Shown here one piece after another: positions 34,546 through 44,754 of a stretch of 64,000 bases of DNA; the stretch's first letter is position 1; each line of letters begins with the position of its first letter. The stretch covers positions 21,039,640-21,103,639 of the forward strand of contig NC_064623.1 in the NCBI RefSeq assembly GCF_023898315.1, written 5' to 3'. Source of the DNA: Schistocerca nitens. Lineage: Eukaryota > Arthropoda > Insecta > Orthoptera > Acrididae. Below the pieces are notes generated by a model. It was not told where the DNA came from and searched no databases. It worked only from the letters and a program-made list of their open reading frames with translations. Made by a program: the position numbers and the translations under genes.

Positions 34546-35126
34546 TCAAAATGCATTTTATATAGTACTTGACGCTGTCCAATTCACGTTAAGGAAACAT
34601 TACGTATTTAGAAATGATGGTGATACGACGGCCGGGTGCTGCAGGAGGTGGCCAGAATACTGCTGGCGCAGTGCCTGGGATTCGAGTGAAAGAGGAAGCG
34701 ATGGCGCTGTTGGTTATTAGGGGGAGGGTGGGGGTGGGGGTGGTGGCGCACGCAGCTGCTGCGGCAGCGCTGCGTGATTTACGGCAGGAAGAGCGCCGGC
34801 CGGGCCTGTTGATCTGACGGGGGGGGGGGGGGGGGGGACCACTGCCTGTAGGCGACATGGTACGCGAGGGAGCCAGTACGTTCCACACCACTTTTTGCAG
34901 CAACTGACGTAGTGGCGCCGTGAAGGCGACCAGAAGCCAAGTTATCGATTTCTCGATCACTATAGCGCCGAGCTGATGTTTGTGGACGTGTTAGTGAGAG
35001 GAGACTGCCACAGTTGTAGCGAGAAGTCTTTCACGAGTCAGCACTTTTAAGCTGTCCCCTTACGTTCCTGCCTAACAAAACACGCTGAAATCACCGCATA
35101 ATCGGAAATAGACACCAAAGTATTTA
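34546..35126. other. Unassigned sequence with GC-rich segment and G19 run
   Basis: 34610-34960 is GC-rich, with a 19-base G run at 34819-34837. The alanine- and proline-rich frames across it are compositional. Confidence 0.4.
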
Positions 35127-36491
35127 CACTACTGGCCATGAAAATTGCTACACCAAGAAGAAATGCAGATGATAAACGGGTATTCATTGGACAAATATAT
35201 TATACTAGAACTGACAAGTCATTACATTTTCACGCAATTTGGGTGCACAGATCCAGAGAAATCAGTACCCAGAACAACCACCTCTGCCCGTAATAACGGC
35301 CTTGATACGCCTGGGCATTGAGTCAAACAGAGCTTGGATGGCGTGTACAGGTACAGCTGCCCATGCAGCTTCAACACGATACCACAGTATTATGACAAGC
35401 CAGTTGCTCGGCCACCACTGACCAGACCTCTTCTGTTGGTGACAGTATTGGAGAATGTGCTGGCCAGGGCAGCAGTCGAATATTTTCTGTATCAACAAAG
35501 GCCCGTACAGGGCCTACAACATGCGCTCGCGCACTATCCTGCTGAAATGTAGGGTTTCGCAGGGGTCGAATGAAGGGTAGAGCCACGGGCCGTAACGCAT
35601 CTGAAATGTAACGTCCACTGTTCAAAGTGCCGTCAATACGAACAAGAGGTGACCGAGACGTGTAACCGATGGCACCCCATACCATCGCGCCTGGTGATAC
35701 TCCAGTATGGCAATGACGAATACACGCTTCCAATGTGCGTTCACCACGATGTCACCATGATGCTGTAAACAGAGCCTGGATTCATTCGAAAAAATGACGT
35801 TTTGCCATTCGTGCACCCAGGTTCGTCGTCGAGTACATCATCGAAGGCGCTCCTGTCTGTGGTGCAGCGTCAAGGGTAACCGCAGCCATTGTCTCCGAGC
35901 TGATAGTCCATGCTGCTGCAAACGTCGCCGAACTATTCGTGCAGATGGTTGTCGTCTTGCACATGTCCCCATCTGTTGACTCAGGGATCGAGACGTGGCT
36001 GCACGATCCGTTACAGCCATGCGGATAACATGCCTGTCATCTCGACCGCTAGCGATACGAGGCCGTTGGGATCCAGCACGGCGTTCCGTATTACCCTCCT
36101 GAACCCACCGATTCCATATTCTGCTAACAGTCATTGGATCTCGATCAACGAGAGCAGCAATGCCGCGATACCATAAACCGCAATCGCGATAGGCTACAAT
36201 CTGACCTTTATCAAAGTCGGAAACGTGATGGTACGCATTTCTCCTCCTTACACGAGCCATCACAACAACGTTTCACCAGGCAACGCCGGTCAACTGCTGT
36301 TTGTGTATGAGAAATCGGTTGGAAACTTTCCTCATGTCAGCTCGTTGTAGGTGTCGCCACCGGCGCCAACCTTGTGTGAATACTGTGAAAAGCTAATTAT
36401 TTGCATATCACAGCATCTTCTTCCTGTCGGTTAAATTTCGCGTCTGTAGCACGTCGTCTTCGTGGTGTAGCAATTTTAATGGCCAGTAGTG
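35127..36491 (-). mobile_element. Tc1-like DNA transposon with complete ends, transposase frameshifted
   Basis: Terminal inverted repeats of 34 bp (CACTACTGGCCATGAAAATT... at 35127-35160; 36458-36491) match with about two mismatches and are flanked by TA on both sides (35125-35126, 36492-36493), the Tc1/mariner target. The minus-strand transposase starts at 36263 (MMARVRRRNAYHHVSDFDKG) with a helix-turn-helix (ALVDRDPMTVSRIWNRW). It continues through IFSNESR, then a deletion of about 19 bp near 35755 shifts the frame. The second part (35733-35371) holds MVWGAIGY, FQQDSARAH and SPTEEVWS. The second and third catalytic residues (D, and E 34 residues later, DD34E) are present, but the first is N. 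Internal deletions also occur near 35395. Confidence 0.93.
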
Positions 36492-36743
36492 TATTTATCC
36501 TTCATTCTCTAATCAGACGGAAATGTTAAATAACATCAAATATTGCAGAACATCCTCGCACTACATTCGTAACAGCGTCGCAAACTGTTTTACTGCCGGC
36601 TGCAGTAGGCGGCTGTACCTTCGGTGTTCCGTGCCCCTTCGTGAACGGTGCGTGTGGCGTACTACATTTTCCGCAAGGGATCTTACACACACCGGCCTTA
36701 CGAAGCAATAAATCATCCTCCACAGAACCGAGTGAGGCTGCTA

Positions 36744-38089
36744 CTAGGCGTGTTTTTATGTAAGTACCGTTTTGAAATAAAAGAAAAATGTGCTAAGATA
36801 TGACAACAATTTTATTTTTACACGAAAGCCTGCACTTTAATATACTTTTCTACATAATTTCCGTCAATATTGAGGCACTTGTCACAACTTTGTACCAGTT
36901 TTTGATTACTCTCTTGATAGAAGTCTGCCGCCTGACATGTTAACCACTGCATCACCACTGTTTTGACTTCGTCATCGTCTTGAAGACGCTGACCGGCCAG
37001 GTGTTTCTACAATTGCAGGAACAGATGGCAGTCACTGGGCGCAAGATCGGTGCTGTACGGACGATGATCTAGAGTTTCCCATCGCAAAGATGGGATGATA
37101 TCTTTGGTCTGATTCGCCACATGCGGACGGGCATTGTCTTGCAGCAAAACGATGCTCTTGCTCAACTTTCGTCGACTGTTGCTTTGATACTGGTGTGACG
37201 CAGGCCACCCATGTTACATCGCCCGTAACAATTTGGCTTAAGTAATGATCACCGTCGTTGCAGTACCGCTCAAGGAAACTCAATGCACTGTCTAAACGTT
37301 TGGTTTTGTGCACATCGGGCAACATTTTCGGTACCCAACGTGCGCACAATTTTCAGTAATTCAAGTGCTCGGTCACAATGCCATACAAAACACCACGAGA
37401 AACATTAGGAAAGTCATCCCGCAAGGAGGAAATCGTAAAGCGTCAGTTTCCTGTGACATTGTCCACTTCCTGCACCAAACTTTCATCAACGACCGAAGGA
37501 CGCCCAGTCCGTTGTTAATCAGGCACATTCGTGCGGCCATCTTTAAATGATCTCACCCAGTTTCTTAGCATTCCATCACTCATAATGTTTTCTCCGTAAA
37601 CTGCGTAGATCTCACGATAAATATCGATCGCTTTTAGGCCTTTAGCACTAAGAAATTTTGTAACAGCCCGTACTTCACAGTCGCGGGACTCACGATTATC
37701 GGAGGCATCTTAAACACTCAGTACACAACGTAAACAAGGAAGAATCAGACTGTAATGCCGTTCAAAAATGGTTCAAATGGCTCTGAGCACTATGGGACTC
37801 AACTGCTGTGGTCATCAGTCCCCTAGAACTTAGAACTACTTAAACCTAACTAACCTAAGGACATCACACACATCCATGCCCGAGGCAGGATTCGAACCTG
37901 CGACCGTAGCAGTCGCACGGTTCCGGACTGCGCGCGTAGAACCGCGAGACCACCGCGGCCGGCGTAATGCCGTCAGTGCGTAGATTAAGGTACAGGCTTT
38001 CGTGTAAAAATAACATTATTGAGATATCTTGGCATGTCTTTTTTTTAATTTCAAAACGGTACTTAGTTAAAAAAAAAAAACACGCCTCG
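36744..38089 (-). mobile_element. mariner element, internally deleted, with nested SINE
   Basis: The ends CTAGGCGTGTTTTT (36744) and the complement of CGAGGCGTGTTTTT (38089) extend as imperfect inverted repeats including TAAGTACCGTTTTGAAAT, and TA flanks both ends. The minus-strand frame 37349-37032 contains RWVPKMLPDVHKTKR, FLERY and IVTGDVTWV (canonical GDETWV, first catalytic D kept). A deletion follows, and a second frame gives LLQDNARPHVA and YSTDLAPSDCHLF, the mariner D34D motifs. The N-terminal part upstream of 37349 contains several stops. Removing the SINE at 37762-37963 leaves about 1.14 kb, shorter than the usual 1.3 kb. Confidence 0.9.
37762..37963 (-). mobile_element. SINE-A nested in mariner, 10-bp TSD
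   Basis: A full-length minus-strand copy with box B complement GGATTCGAACC and head CCACCGCGGCCGGC. The repeats GTAATGCCGT at 37752-37761 and 37964-37973 mark insertion into the 5' part of the mariner, so the SINE is younger. Confidence 0.94.
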
Positions 38090-38190
38090 TATCTTCGTAG
38101 CAAGCCGGGAGATCACTTTAGGACGGTTTTTCTGGTATGGTATTTCTCATGCTCGGGATGCCAAATATTACTACCTTCTAGCACTAAAAT

Positions 38191-38580
38191 GTAATGGAAA
38201 TGAAATGAGCGTTTGGCGTCAATGGCCGGGGGGCCCCATGCGGGGCAGTTCCGGCCGCCTCGGTGCAGGTCTTCTTACATTCGACGCCACACTCGGCGAC
38301 CTGTGCGCCGGATGGGGATGAAATGATGACGAAGAGAACACAACACGCAGCCGGGAATCGAACCCGGGCCCTAGGACGTCAATCCGTCACGCTGACCACT
38401 TTATTTATTTATTTATTTATTTATTTGCATTTTGTTCGTTATTGATCGTTGTGTTTGGTCGTGGCGGACGTCGCAAGACATCCTGTTCAAGTTCGGTGGT
38501 TGATCCTTCCACTCAGTTTTTTTATTACAGAGGCCAACACGCTGAGCTACCGTGCCGGCGCCACTCAGCTATCTGGGGGG
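38191..38580 (-). mobile_element. tRNA-derived SINE, family D, split by another SINE
   Basis: The minus strand has the tRNA-like head CCCCCAGATAGCTGAGTGG (38580-38561), interrupted at 38560. It resumes with AGTGGTCAGCGTGACGGATT and box B GGGTTCGATTCCCGG (38350-38370), followed by a GC-rich body down to 38191. The head continues seamlessly when the inserted segment is removed. Confidence 0.78.
38401..38560 (-). mobile_element. tRNA-derived SINE, family F, nested in family D
   Basis: The minus strand starts GCCGGCACGGTAGCTCAGCG (box A region) and ends in a (TAAA)n tail, seen on plus as (TTTA)n at 38401-38426. CCACT is repeated at 38396-38400 and 38561-38565 as a short target duplication. The box B region is not well preserved. 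Confidence 0.7.
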
Positions 38581-39774
38581 ACACTAAAATTTAATAATTG
38601 ATCATAAACCATGTCTCCCTTACGAGAACATCGGGCGGTACGACCGAAGAAGGTAACAAACTGATACGATTTCCGCCGACCGTCGTCGGACTTCTGGACT
38701 TTCGGGCGTTGAACACGGATCGCACTGAGGCCGCTCACGTGCTGGCGGAGTGATCTGAACAGATCGGCGCGACTGTGACCCCAGCCACAACTTGTACGTA
38801 CAGGCAAAGGAACGGGCAGGTTCAAGTGTGTGTGTGGGGGGGGGGGGGGGTGTACCACAACAGAGCGGAGCACGAATGTGAATTTCATCAACAGCGTTTG
38901 CGCGTAACGACTATGAAACGAACAACTCGTGCGAGTTGGTCAGAACTTAATCGGGACTCTCTCGTTTGACTCTGTGTCTGCAAACAGTAGCGGGAGAGCA
39001 GGAAGCGGGGGATGAGTAACGCCACGTTCGGGGAACGGCCGCTGCTCCAGTCGGCACACAAAGATACCGGCCGGTGACTCACCAGGGGTCGCGCGCGCCA
39101 GCTTGAAGACCTGTTGCCGAGTGTGTTTCTGTCCGTCAGCTGGCCGCCTGCATATTCAGGGCGGCCACAATGGAACAATGCATTCCGTCGCGAGGTCACG
39201 CCGGTTCGGTTTCCAGGCGCCTTTCTGTGTTCCACACACTGCTTTCGTCACAAGGAATAGCACTTGTCATTATACGGGAAATTATTTTCGAGACATATCC
39301 CTCTCGGTAAATTATCTTCTCCCTAGAACCACGCCCAGGCACGCAAGAGGATTGTACGAATCCCAATTTTTGCTGGTAGGCTGGCCCTCTCCACGTAACC
39401 ACGTAGAGAAATATTGAACAGCCAGGGACCTAATACCGTTCATTGTCTTCGGAATTCTCCTACTATAATATCAAAATTTCTCTCGCATCCTGTGAGAACT
39501 GAACACAAACTGAATTTTCCAAAAACATTAACGCGATATGGTTGGATGTAGTGATACCACCAAATAATCTGATAATTTATACGAGTTCTTAATAAGATAG
39601 TCTTTTACTTTCATTTTGAATATCTAGCAGTTTCTAATTTCCAGTGTGTCGGAAATCTATTTAAGAATGTGTCCTAGATAACGTGAAACTCTATTCTGAA
39701 CCTTAGAGAGGTAAAACAAGTTGATATGAACATTTTTTGTACTTCTAGAACTTTGCCAATTTATTTCAAAGTCT

Positions 39775-39775
<1 letters not shown>
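38581..39775. other. Unassigned sequence
   Basis: Contains a G run near 38836. Short overlapping frames have no recognised domain. The last 300 bp are AT-rich and lead into the (ATT)n array. Confidence 0.4.

Positions 39776-39821
<46 letters not shown>
39776..39821. repeat. (ATT)15 microsatellite, 3' flank of Dong-like element
   Basis: A pure ATT array. On the minus strand it is the (AAT)n in which the LINE's 3' end terminates. See 41300-41330 for the 5' flank. Confidence 0.93.
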
Positions 39822-41299
39822 TCTCTTTCCTGTCTCAGACGTTATGTCTGGTTAAAAAAGGAAAGTGACGCGGACCTTGATCAAGCGTGACTTCCTGTTA
39901 ACTGTACGGTATATGTTACATTGCATTTAGGAACTTTCGGGTCATTGAACATGTATCAATGATTACAGATTTTTGTAGTTGTATATATATGTTTGGATGT
40001 AGCTGTATTGCATTGATATACTGGTGGATATTGTGTGGTATGACTCCTGTAGTTGATAGTATAATTGGTATAATCTCAACTTTACCCTGATGCCACATGT
40101 CCTTGACTTCCTCAGCCAGTTGGATGTATTTTTCAATTTTTTCTCTTGATTTCTTCCGTATATTTGTTGTATTGGGTATGGATATTTCGATTAGTTGTGT
40201 TAATTTCATCTTTTTATTAGTGAGTATGATCTCAGGTTTGTTATGTGGTGTTCTGTTGTTATGGTTCTGTTCCAGTATAATTTGTATTCATCATTCTCCA
40301 GTACATTTTGTGGTGCATACTTGTATGTGGGAACGTGTTGTTTTGTATTATTTTTGCTACGTTGTCATGTCTTCTGGTGTATTCTGTATATGCTAGTATT
40401 GTACATCCGCTTGTGATGTGATCTACTGTTTCTATTTGTTGTTTGCAAAGTCTGCATTTATCTGTTGTGGTATTGGGATCTTTAATAATATGCTTGCTGT
40501 AATATCTGGTGTTTATTGTTTGATCCTCTATTGCAATCATGAATCCTTCCGTCTCACTGTATATATTGCCTTTTCTTAGCAATGTGTTGGATGCGTCTTG
40601 ATCGATGTGTGGCTGTGTTAAATGATACGGGTGCTTGCCATGTGGTGTTTTCTTTTTCCAATTTACTTTCTTCGTATCTGTTGATGTTATGTGATCTGAA
40701 GGGTTGTAGAGGTGGTTATGAAATTCTAGTAGTGTAACCGATGTATTTATATGAGTGATTGCTTTGTGTATTTTGCTAGTTTCTACTCGTTCTATAAAGA
40801 ATTTTCTTAAATTGTCTACCTGTCCATAATGTAGGTTTTTTATGTCTATAAATCCACTTCCTCCTTCCTTTCTGCTTAATGTCAATCTTTCTGTTGCTGA
40901 ATGTATGTGATGTATTCTATATTTGTGGCATTGTGATCGTGTAAGTGTATTGAGTGCTTCTAGGTCTGTGTTACTCCATTTGACTACTCCAAATGAGTAG
41001 GTCAATATTGGTTCAAATGGCTCTGAGCACTATGGGACTCTACATCTTAGGTCATAAGAGGTCAATATTGGTATAGCATATTTATAGCTTTTGTCTTGTT
41101 TCTTGCTGTCAATTCTGTTTTCAGTATTTTTGTTACTCTTTGTCTATATTTTTCTTTGAGTTCTTCTTTAATATTTGTATTATCTATTCCTATTTTTTGT
41201 CTGTATCCTAGATATTTATAGGCATCTGTTTTTTCCATCGCTTCTATGCAGTCGCTGTGGTTATCCAATATGTAATCTTCTTGTTTAGTGTGTTTTCCC
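39822..41299 (-). mobile_element. Dong/R4-like LINE, 5'-truncated, inserted in (TAA)n
   Basis: Minus-strand coding in several frames. First, 41299-41090 gives DAYKYLGYRQKIGIDN and RVTKILKTELTARNKTKAIN. Then 41005-40259 (248 codons) gives TRSQCHKYRIHHIHSATERL, RKEGGSGFIDI and a zinc knuckle CRLCKQQIETVDHITSGC (C-x2-C-x7-H-x4-C). Then 40240-39916 gives NKPEIILTNKKM, LIEISIPNTTN and VKDMWHQGKVEIIPI. A post-RT CCHC knuckle followed by a KPE...(I)EI restriction-like endonuclease is diagnostic of the R2/R4/NeSL lineage rather than CR1 or RTE. Both ends lie in TAA/ATT repeats, the known target of Bombyx Dong. The RT catalytic core is lost by truncation. Confidence 0.82.
41013..41058 (-). mobile_element. 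Very short SINE-A fragment with 14-bp TSD
   Basis: Only about 46 bp of the SINE-A 3' end (TTCAAATGGCTCTGAGCACT...) lies between direct repeats AGGTCAATATTGGT at 40999-41012 and 41059-41072. It interrupts the Dong-like LINE frame. Confidence 0.9.

Positions 41300-41330
<31 letters not shown>
41300..41330. repeat. (ATT)10 microsatellite, 5' flank of Dong-like element
   Basis: A pure ATT run directly abutting the truncated 5' end of the Dong-like LINE. Reading through, it encodes polyasparagine on the minus strand. Confidence 0.9.
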
Positions 41331-41331
<1 letters not shown>

Positions 41332-41584
41332 CACGAATATCGTTAGGGAGTAAAAATGCATTAGCACGTAAGTGTAAGAATCCGGAGTTTGCCCAAGAGA
41401 GTTTTCCAGAATATTCGGTTACAGGCCTGCAGTGTACAGTATAAATGAGTTTTTTTTCCATTTTAGATGTATTTCTCTCATAGAGCAGAAATTGAAACTA
41501 AGTCTGCTAGCAATACCGCCAACACAACGAGTTGAAACTGCGACGGCCACGTAAAAGTAATCACGAGGCAAGGCAGACGCCAAA

Positions 41585-42175
41585 CAAGAGTGTTTGCAAG
41601 AATTCTCGGGAAGTCTGGTCCACCCACAAAGGAGGTAGCTTACAAAGCCCTCGCTCGTAGTTCGGAATCTGTACAAGACGGAATCTGTACAAGACGGAAT
41701 CTGTACAAGACGGAATCTGTACAAGACGGAATCTGTACAAGACGGAATCTGTACAAGACGGAATCTGTACAAGACGGAATCTGTACAAGACGGAATCTGT
41801 ACAAGACGGAATCTGTACAAGACGGAATCTGTACAAGACGGAATCTGTACAAGACGGAATCTGTACAAGACGGAATCTGTACAGAAAACGGAGAACATCC
41901 AAACAAGTGCGATGTGTTTCGGCAAGGGATCGTTTGATCGGCGCGTCAGTGATACAGAGATGCTCAACAAACTTCTTTGGCAAACGGAGAAGTGTACTGT
42001 TAAAATTTCGAGAGCGTACTTTCCTAGAAGAATAAACCAGTATATTTTCTCGTACGTATATCTCGCGAGAAAAACACGAAAGTAAAATGAGAGGAATTCG
42101 AGCTCACACACGAAGCTCGACTGGAGCAACAAAGGGACGAAGTGCAAGTACCCTCCGCCACACGCTCTAAGATGA
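41585..42175 (+). mobile_element. CR1/L2-like LINE remnant invaded by a 16-bp tandem array
   Basis: The plus strand reads RILGKSG.PTKEVAYKALAR (compare RILRKC.SSTKEVAYKTLVRP), then the array, then TENIQTSAMCFGKGSFD and VSDTEMLNKLLWQT (compare SVTEMLNKLQWRT), and degenerate C-terminal pieces. The 3' UTR block TACCCTCCGCCACACGC lies at about 42150. Where intact relatives encode LEYCSSVWDPYQ, this copy has the repeat. Confidence 0.8.
41662..41885. repeat. 16-bp minisatellite, 14 near-identical copies
   Basis: Fourteen head-to-tail copies of ACGGAATCTGTACAAG fill 41662-41885, almost without variation. Because 16 is not a multiple of 3 and the unit contains no stop in the affected frames, long frames stay open on both strands (up to 242 codons on minus); these are not genes. 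The array sits inside a LINE remnant. Confidence 0.95.
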
Positions 42176-43335
42176 CTTCCGTGACATACCTGCAGGCCCT
42201 GTGTTTGTTGGTGTACTATCCGATTTGCACACCGTTAGTACTCGTGCGGTGTTAGCAGTAGTAGCTGTATTTATGCCTCTGTGCGTATTTGCGTTTGAGA
42301 TTTAGTACACACCGCTCACCCACAGTTTATGGTATTATATGTGGCAAACACGCTTATTTTGGTGAACCGCTGTATGTACTCTCACGTGGTGTGTTTCTAG
42401 CTGCCTGAAAGATGGATGTAACACTTGGAAATATAACCGCAACGAATAAATAAATGAAACAATTTTTGACAGCTCTAAGCGGAACCGACCTCGTTTACTA
42501 ATCACTTGAAGGCTTAGGATGCTTCAAGATACTGGAGGAGGACGGCAGTGGAGTGGCAGTGTTACACGAAGTACCCTCCGCCGGGCACCGCGAGGTGTGT
42601 CGCGGGCAACAGACAGCTTTCTCTGACACGGTGACCCCCACTGCACTGGAAACCTCTATCCCGCTCGCTGTGTGGAAGCCGTTCTGCTGAGCGCGCGTGA
42701 GTTGCTGTCTGTGTGACGCGCCAAGGCTGCGGGCCCGCGCACGCGTGCAGAGGACACTTGTCAGCGCCGGCTGCGTGCGTGACGTAACAGGCGGCCGGGG
42801 GAACTACGGCTGTGACGTCGCGCCCGACGCGTCTTCCACAGACCGTCATGTCACCTCCGCGTTCCGCGAAGCGCCACCGGAGTCCCGCGTCTCCTGCCGA
42901 CGACAGTGGGGAGTTCCGTGGCGCACGGACGCTCCTCGACAAGTGCAGGAAACTTTTCACGTCTCACGGATTACCAGCAATGATTCATCGATGACATACA
43001 AAAGGGGTGGCGGTGGGGGAGAGGGGCCGTTCACGAAATTGACATTTTCTGTCAATTTTAGAGTTATTTTTCATTTATCAGTAAAAGGCATGGACAATAC
43101 GTTCCCCAAGTTTCAGTGAAACCGCATCCGAAATGCCTGATGAATAATTTAACGTGTGATGCGACCTTCCTCCCACGCCCACTTTTCAAAGCAACACTTC
43201 AACAGTTGCTGAGTATTCAGAGCATTCCTTTCGAAAACACTTGCACAGGATACATCCGCAAGGCTGTGATGTGTACTCTTTGGTTTCGTAGATAATCTGC
43301 TACTTTGTTCCGTATCTTAGAAACAACAACACACC
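42176..43335. other. Unassigned sequence with GC-rich block
   Basis: 42560-42960 is GC- and CpG-rich, and TACCCTCCGCC at 42570 could be another LINE 3' stub. Frames of 132-140 codons on both strands overlap and have no recognised domain. No splice or promoter motif is convincing. Confidence 0.4.
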
Positions 43336-43562
43336 AGGCAGATTAAAACTGTGTGCCGGACCTAGACTCGAACTCGGGACCTTTACCTTTCGCGGGCAAG
43401 TGTTCTACCGGCTGAGCTATCCAAGCACGACTCACGACCCGTCCTCACAGCTTTAATTTTGCCAGTGAAGCTGTGAGTCGTGCTTGGGTAGCTCAGTCGG
43501 TAGAACACGTGCCCGCGAAAGGCAAAGGTTCCGAGTTCGAGTCTCGGTCCGGCACACATTTT
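43336..43562. mobile_element. SINE-B palindrome: two tRNA-like heads in inverted orientation
   Basis: A minus copy (43336-43462) and a plus copy (43463-43562) of the same tRNA-like sequence face each other. The plus copy has GGGTAGCTCAGTCGGTAGAA (box A) and GAGTTCGAGTCTCGG (box B), with TGCCCGCGAAAGGCA in the anticodon-arm position (CGC). The arms are nearly complementary over about 90 bp and could form a long hairpin. Both have SINE tails (TTAATCTGCC / CACACATTTTT), so I do not call tRNA genes. Confidence 0.85.
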
Positions 43563-44754
43563 TACATGTCGCCCCTGATTCCACATGAAATCCCTATGCA
43601 GCTGATAACATCCCTTTTCTTTTCTTTTCTGTCTTCACTCCCTCGCAGATTTTCTCCGTTCGGGAACTCTGTGTTGTCACCATGTCAGCTCATCATCACA
43701 GAGACGCGCACGACGCCAAACTAGCATCAAATACACACACCGGCACGCGGCAGCCGAACAACCGCAGACGGAGTGTGCAGGCCAGTGAAGCCACGCGTTC
43801 ATTTCACTGTAAAACTACCGTAGACTACAACAAGCAAGCGTAGACTATGGCAGTTTTGCTACTAGCGTTGCTCAGTTAATGGCGTGCCCACATTAGCACT
43901 TCGTAATGTCTGTTGAATACCTATCGGGCGCTACCTCATAACGATCGATTTATTTATTTGCGCGACCAGCGTCTTACCAGATTCCCCTAAAAATCGGAAC
44001 ATCTAGAAACTGAGTGAAGATACACAAAGGGCCGCGTAACATTCTTGTCCTACACAGCTACTCCCCCCTCTGTTAGAAATAAAATGTTTCTTTTTTTGTT
44101 TTTTTTAGCAAAGCTGAAACTGTAAATGTTTAATTTAGGTTTTATTCTAAATGTGTTGATTTGCAACGTAAAACAGAGGATGTCGTAAAAATACAGAAAA
44201 CAATAGATTTACCTTATAGCGCTAGAAACCGCAATTTCCTAAAAAAAGATAAAATAAAAAAAAAAACGCCAAACAAAGAATACATCAATCATCGTTTCAG
44301 TAGTTGTTCGCGCGTATGTAAAACATTTTTCTGTTATTCATAAACAACTTTCGCATTTATCAATAGTAAGAGGAAACTCCACCATCTGATAATAATGAAG
44401 AACATTCTACTGAGTACAAAATAACAATAATTATACACAATTTTTCCATGTTGGTGCACGTAAACTGTACTTGCATCAAAAGCAATTGCTTCGATTAAAT
44501 AAAAGTCCAAAAGTTACGGGATCGACTCCTTTTTATTAGTTATAAAATGCAATTTATATTCTGTAACGATATAAAATACAAAATGGGCTAACACTGAATC
44601 ATGTGCGGTTCTAATTATGTGCGAAACAAACAGCCGAATCTACTTATGTTTCTTTCTCTACCATCGCTACCTGTAGTACCTGTAATCCTGCCATTTACAA
44701 CTTCGTTTATGTACTGTAGCAAAACTACCGAACCGTGGTTTTGGTAGAGCGCAA
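43563..44754. other. Unassigned AT-rich sequence
   Basis: About 1.2 kb without a recognised gene or repeat. Poly(T) and poly(A) stretches occur near 44090 and 44250. Confidence 0.4.

Noticed and set aside
41662-41885. Possible CRISPR array (regular short repeats)
   Set aside because: The units are contiguous 16-mers with no spacers, in a eukaryotic LINE context with no cas genes.
41419-42147. 242-codon minus frame with a repetitive YRFRLVQIPSCTDSVL protein
   Set aside because: Produced by the 16-bp minisatellite, which lacks stops in this frame. The flanks are LINE in the opposite orientation.
42560-42960. GC-rich segment as a CpG-island promoter
   Set aside because: No Inr, splice donor or leader-like features next to it. 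Kept only as unassigned sequence.
43463-43556. Possible functional tRNA gene (CGC in the anticodon position)
   Set aside because: It is one arm of a SINE palindrome with family-specific tails and mismatches in the acceptor stem. A covariance-model scan would be needed to rescue it.
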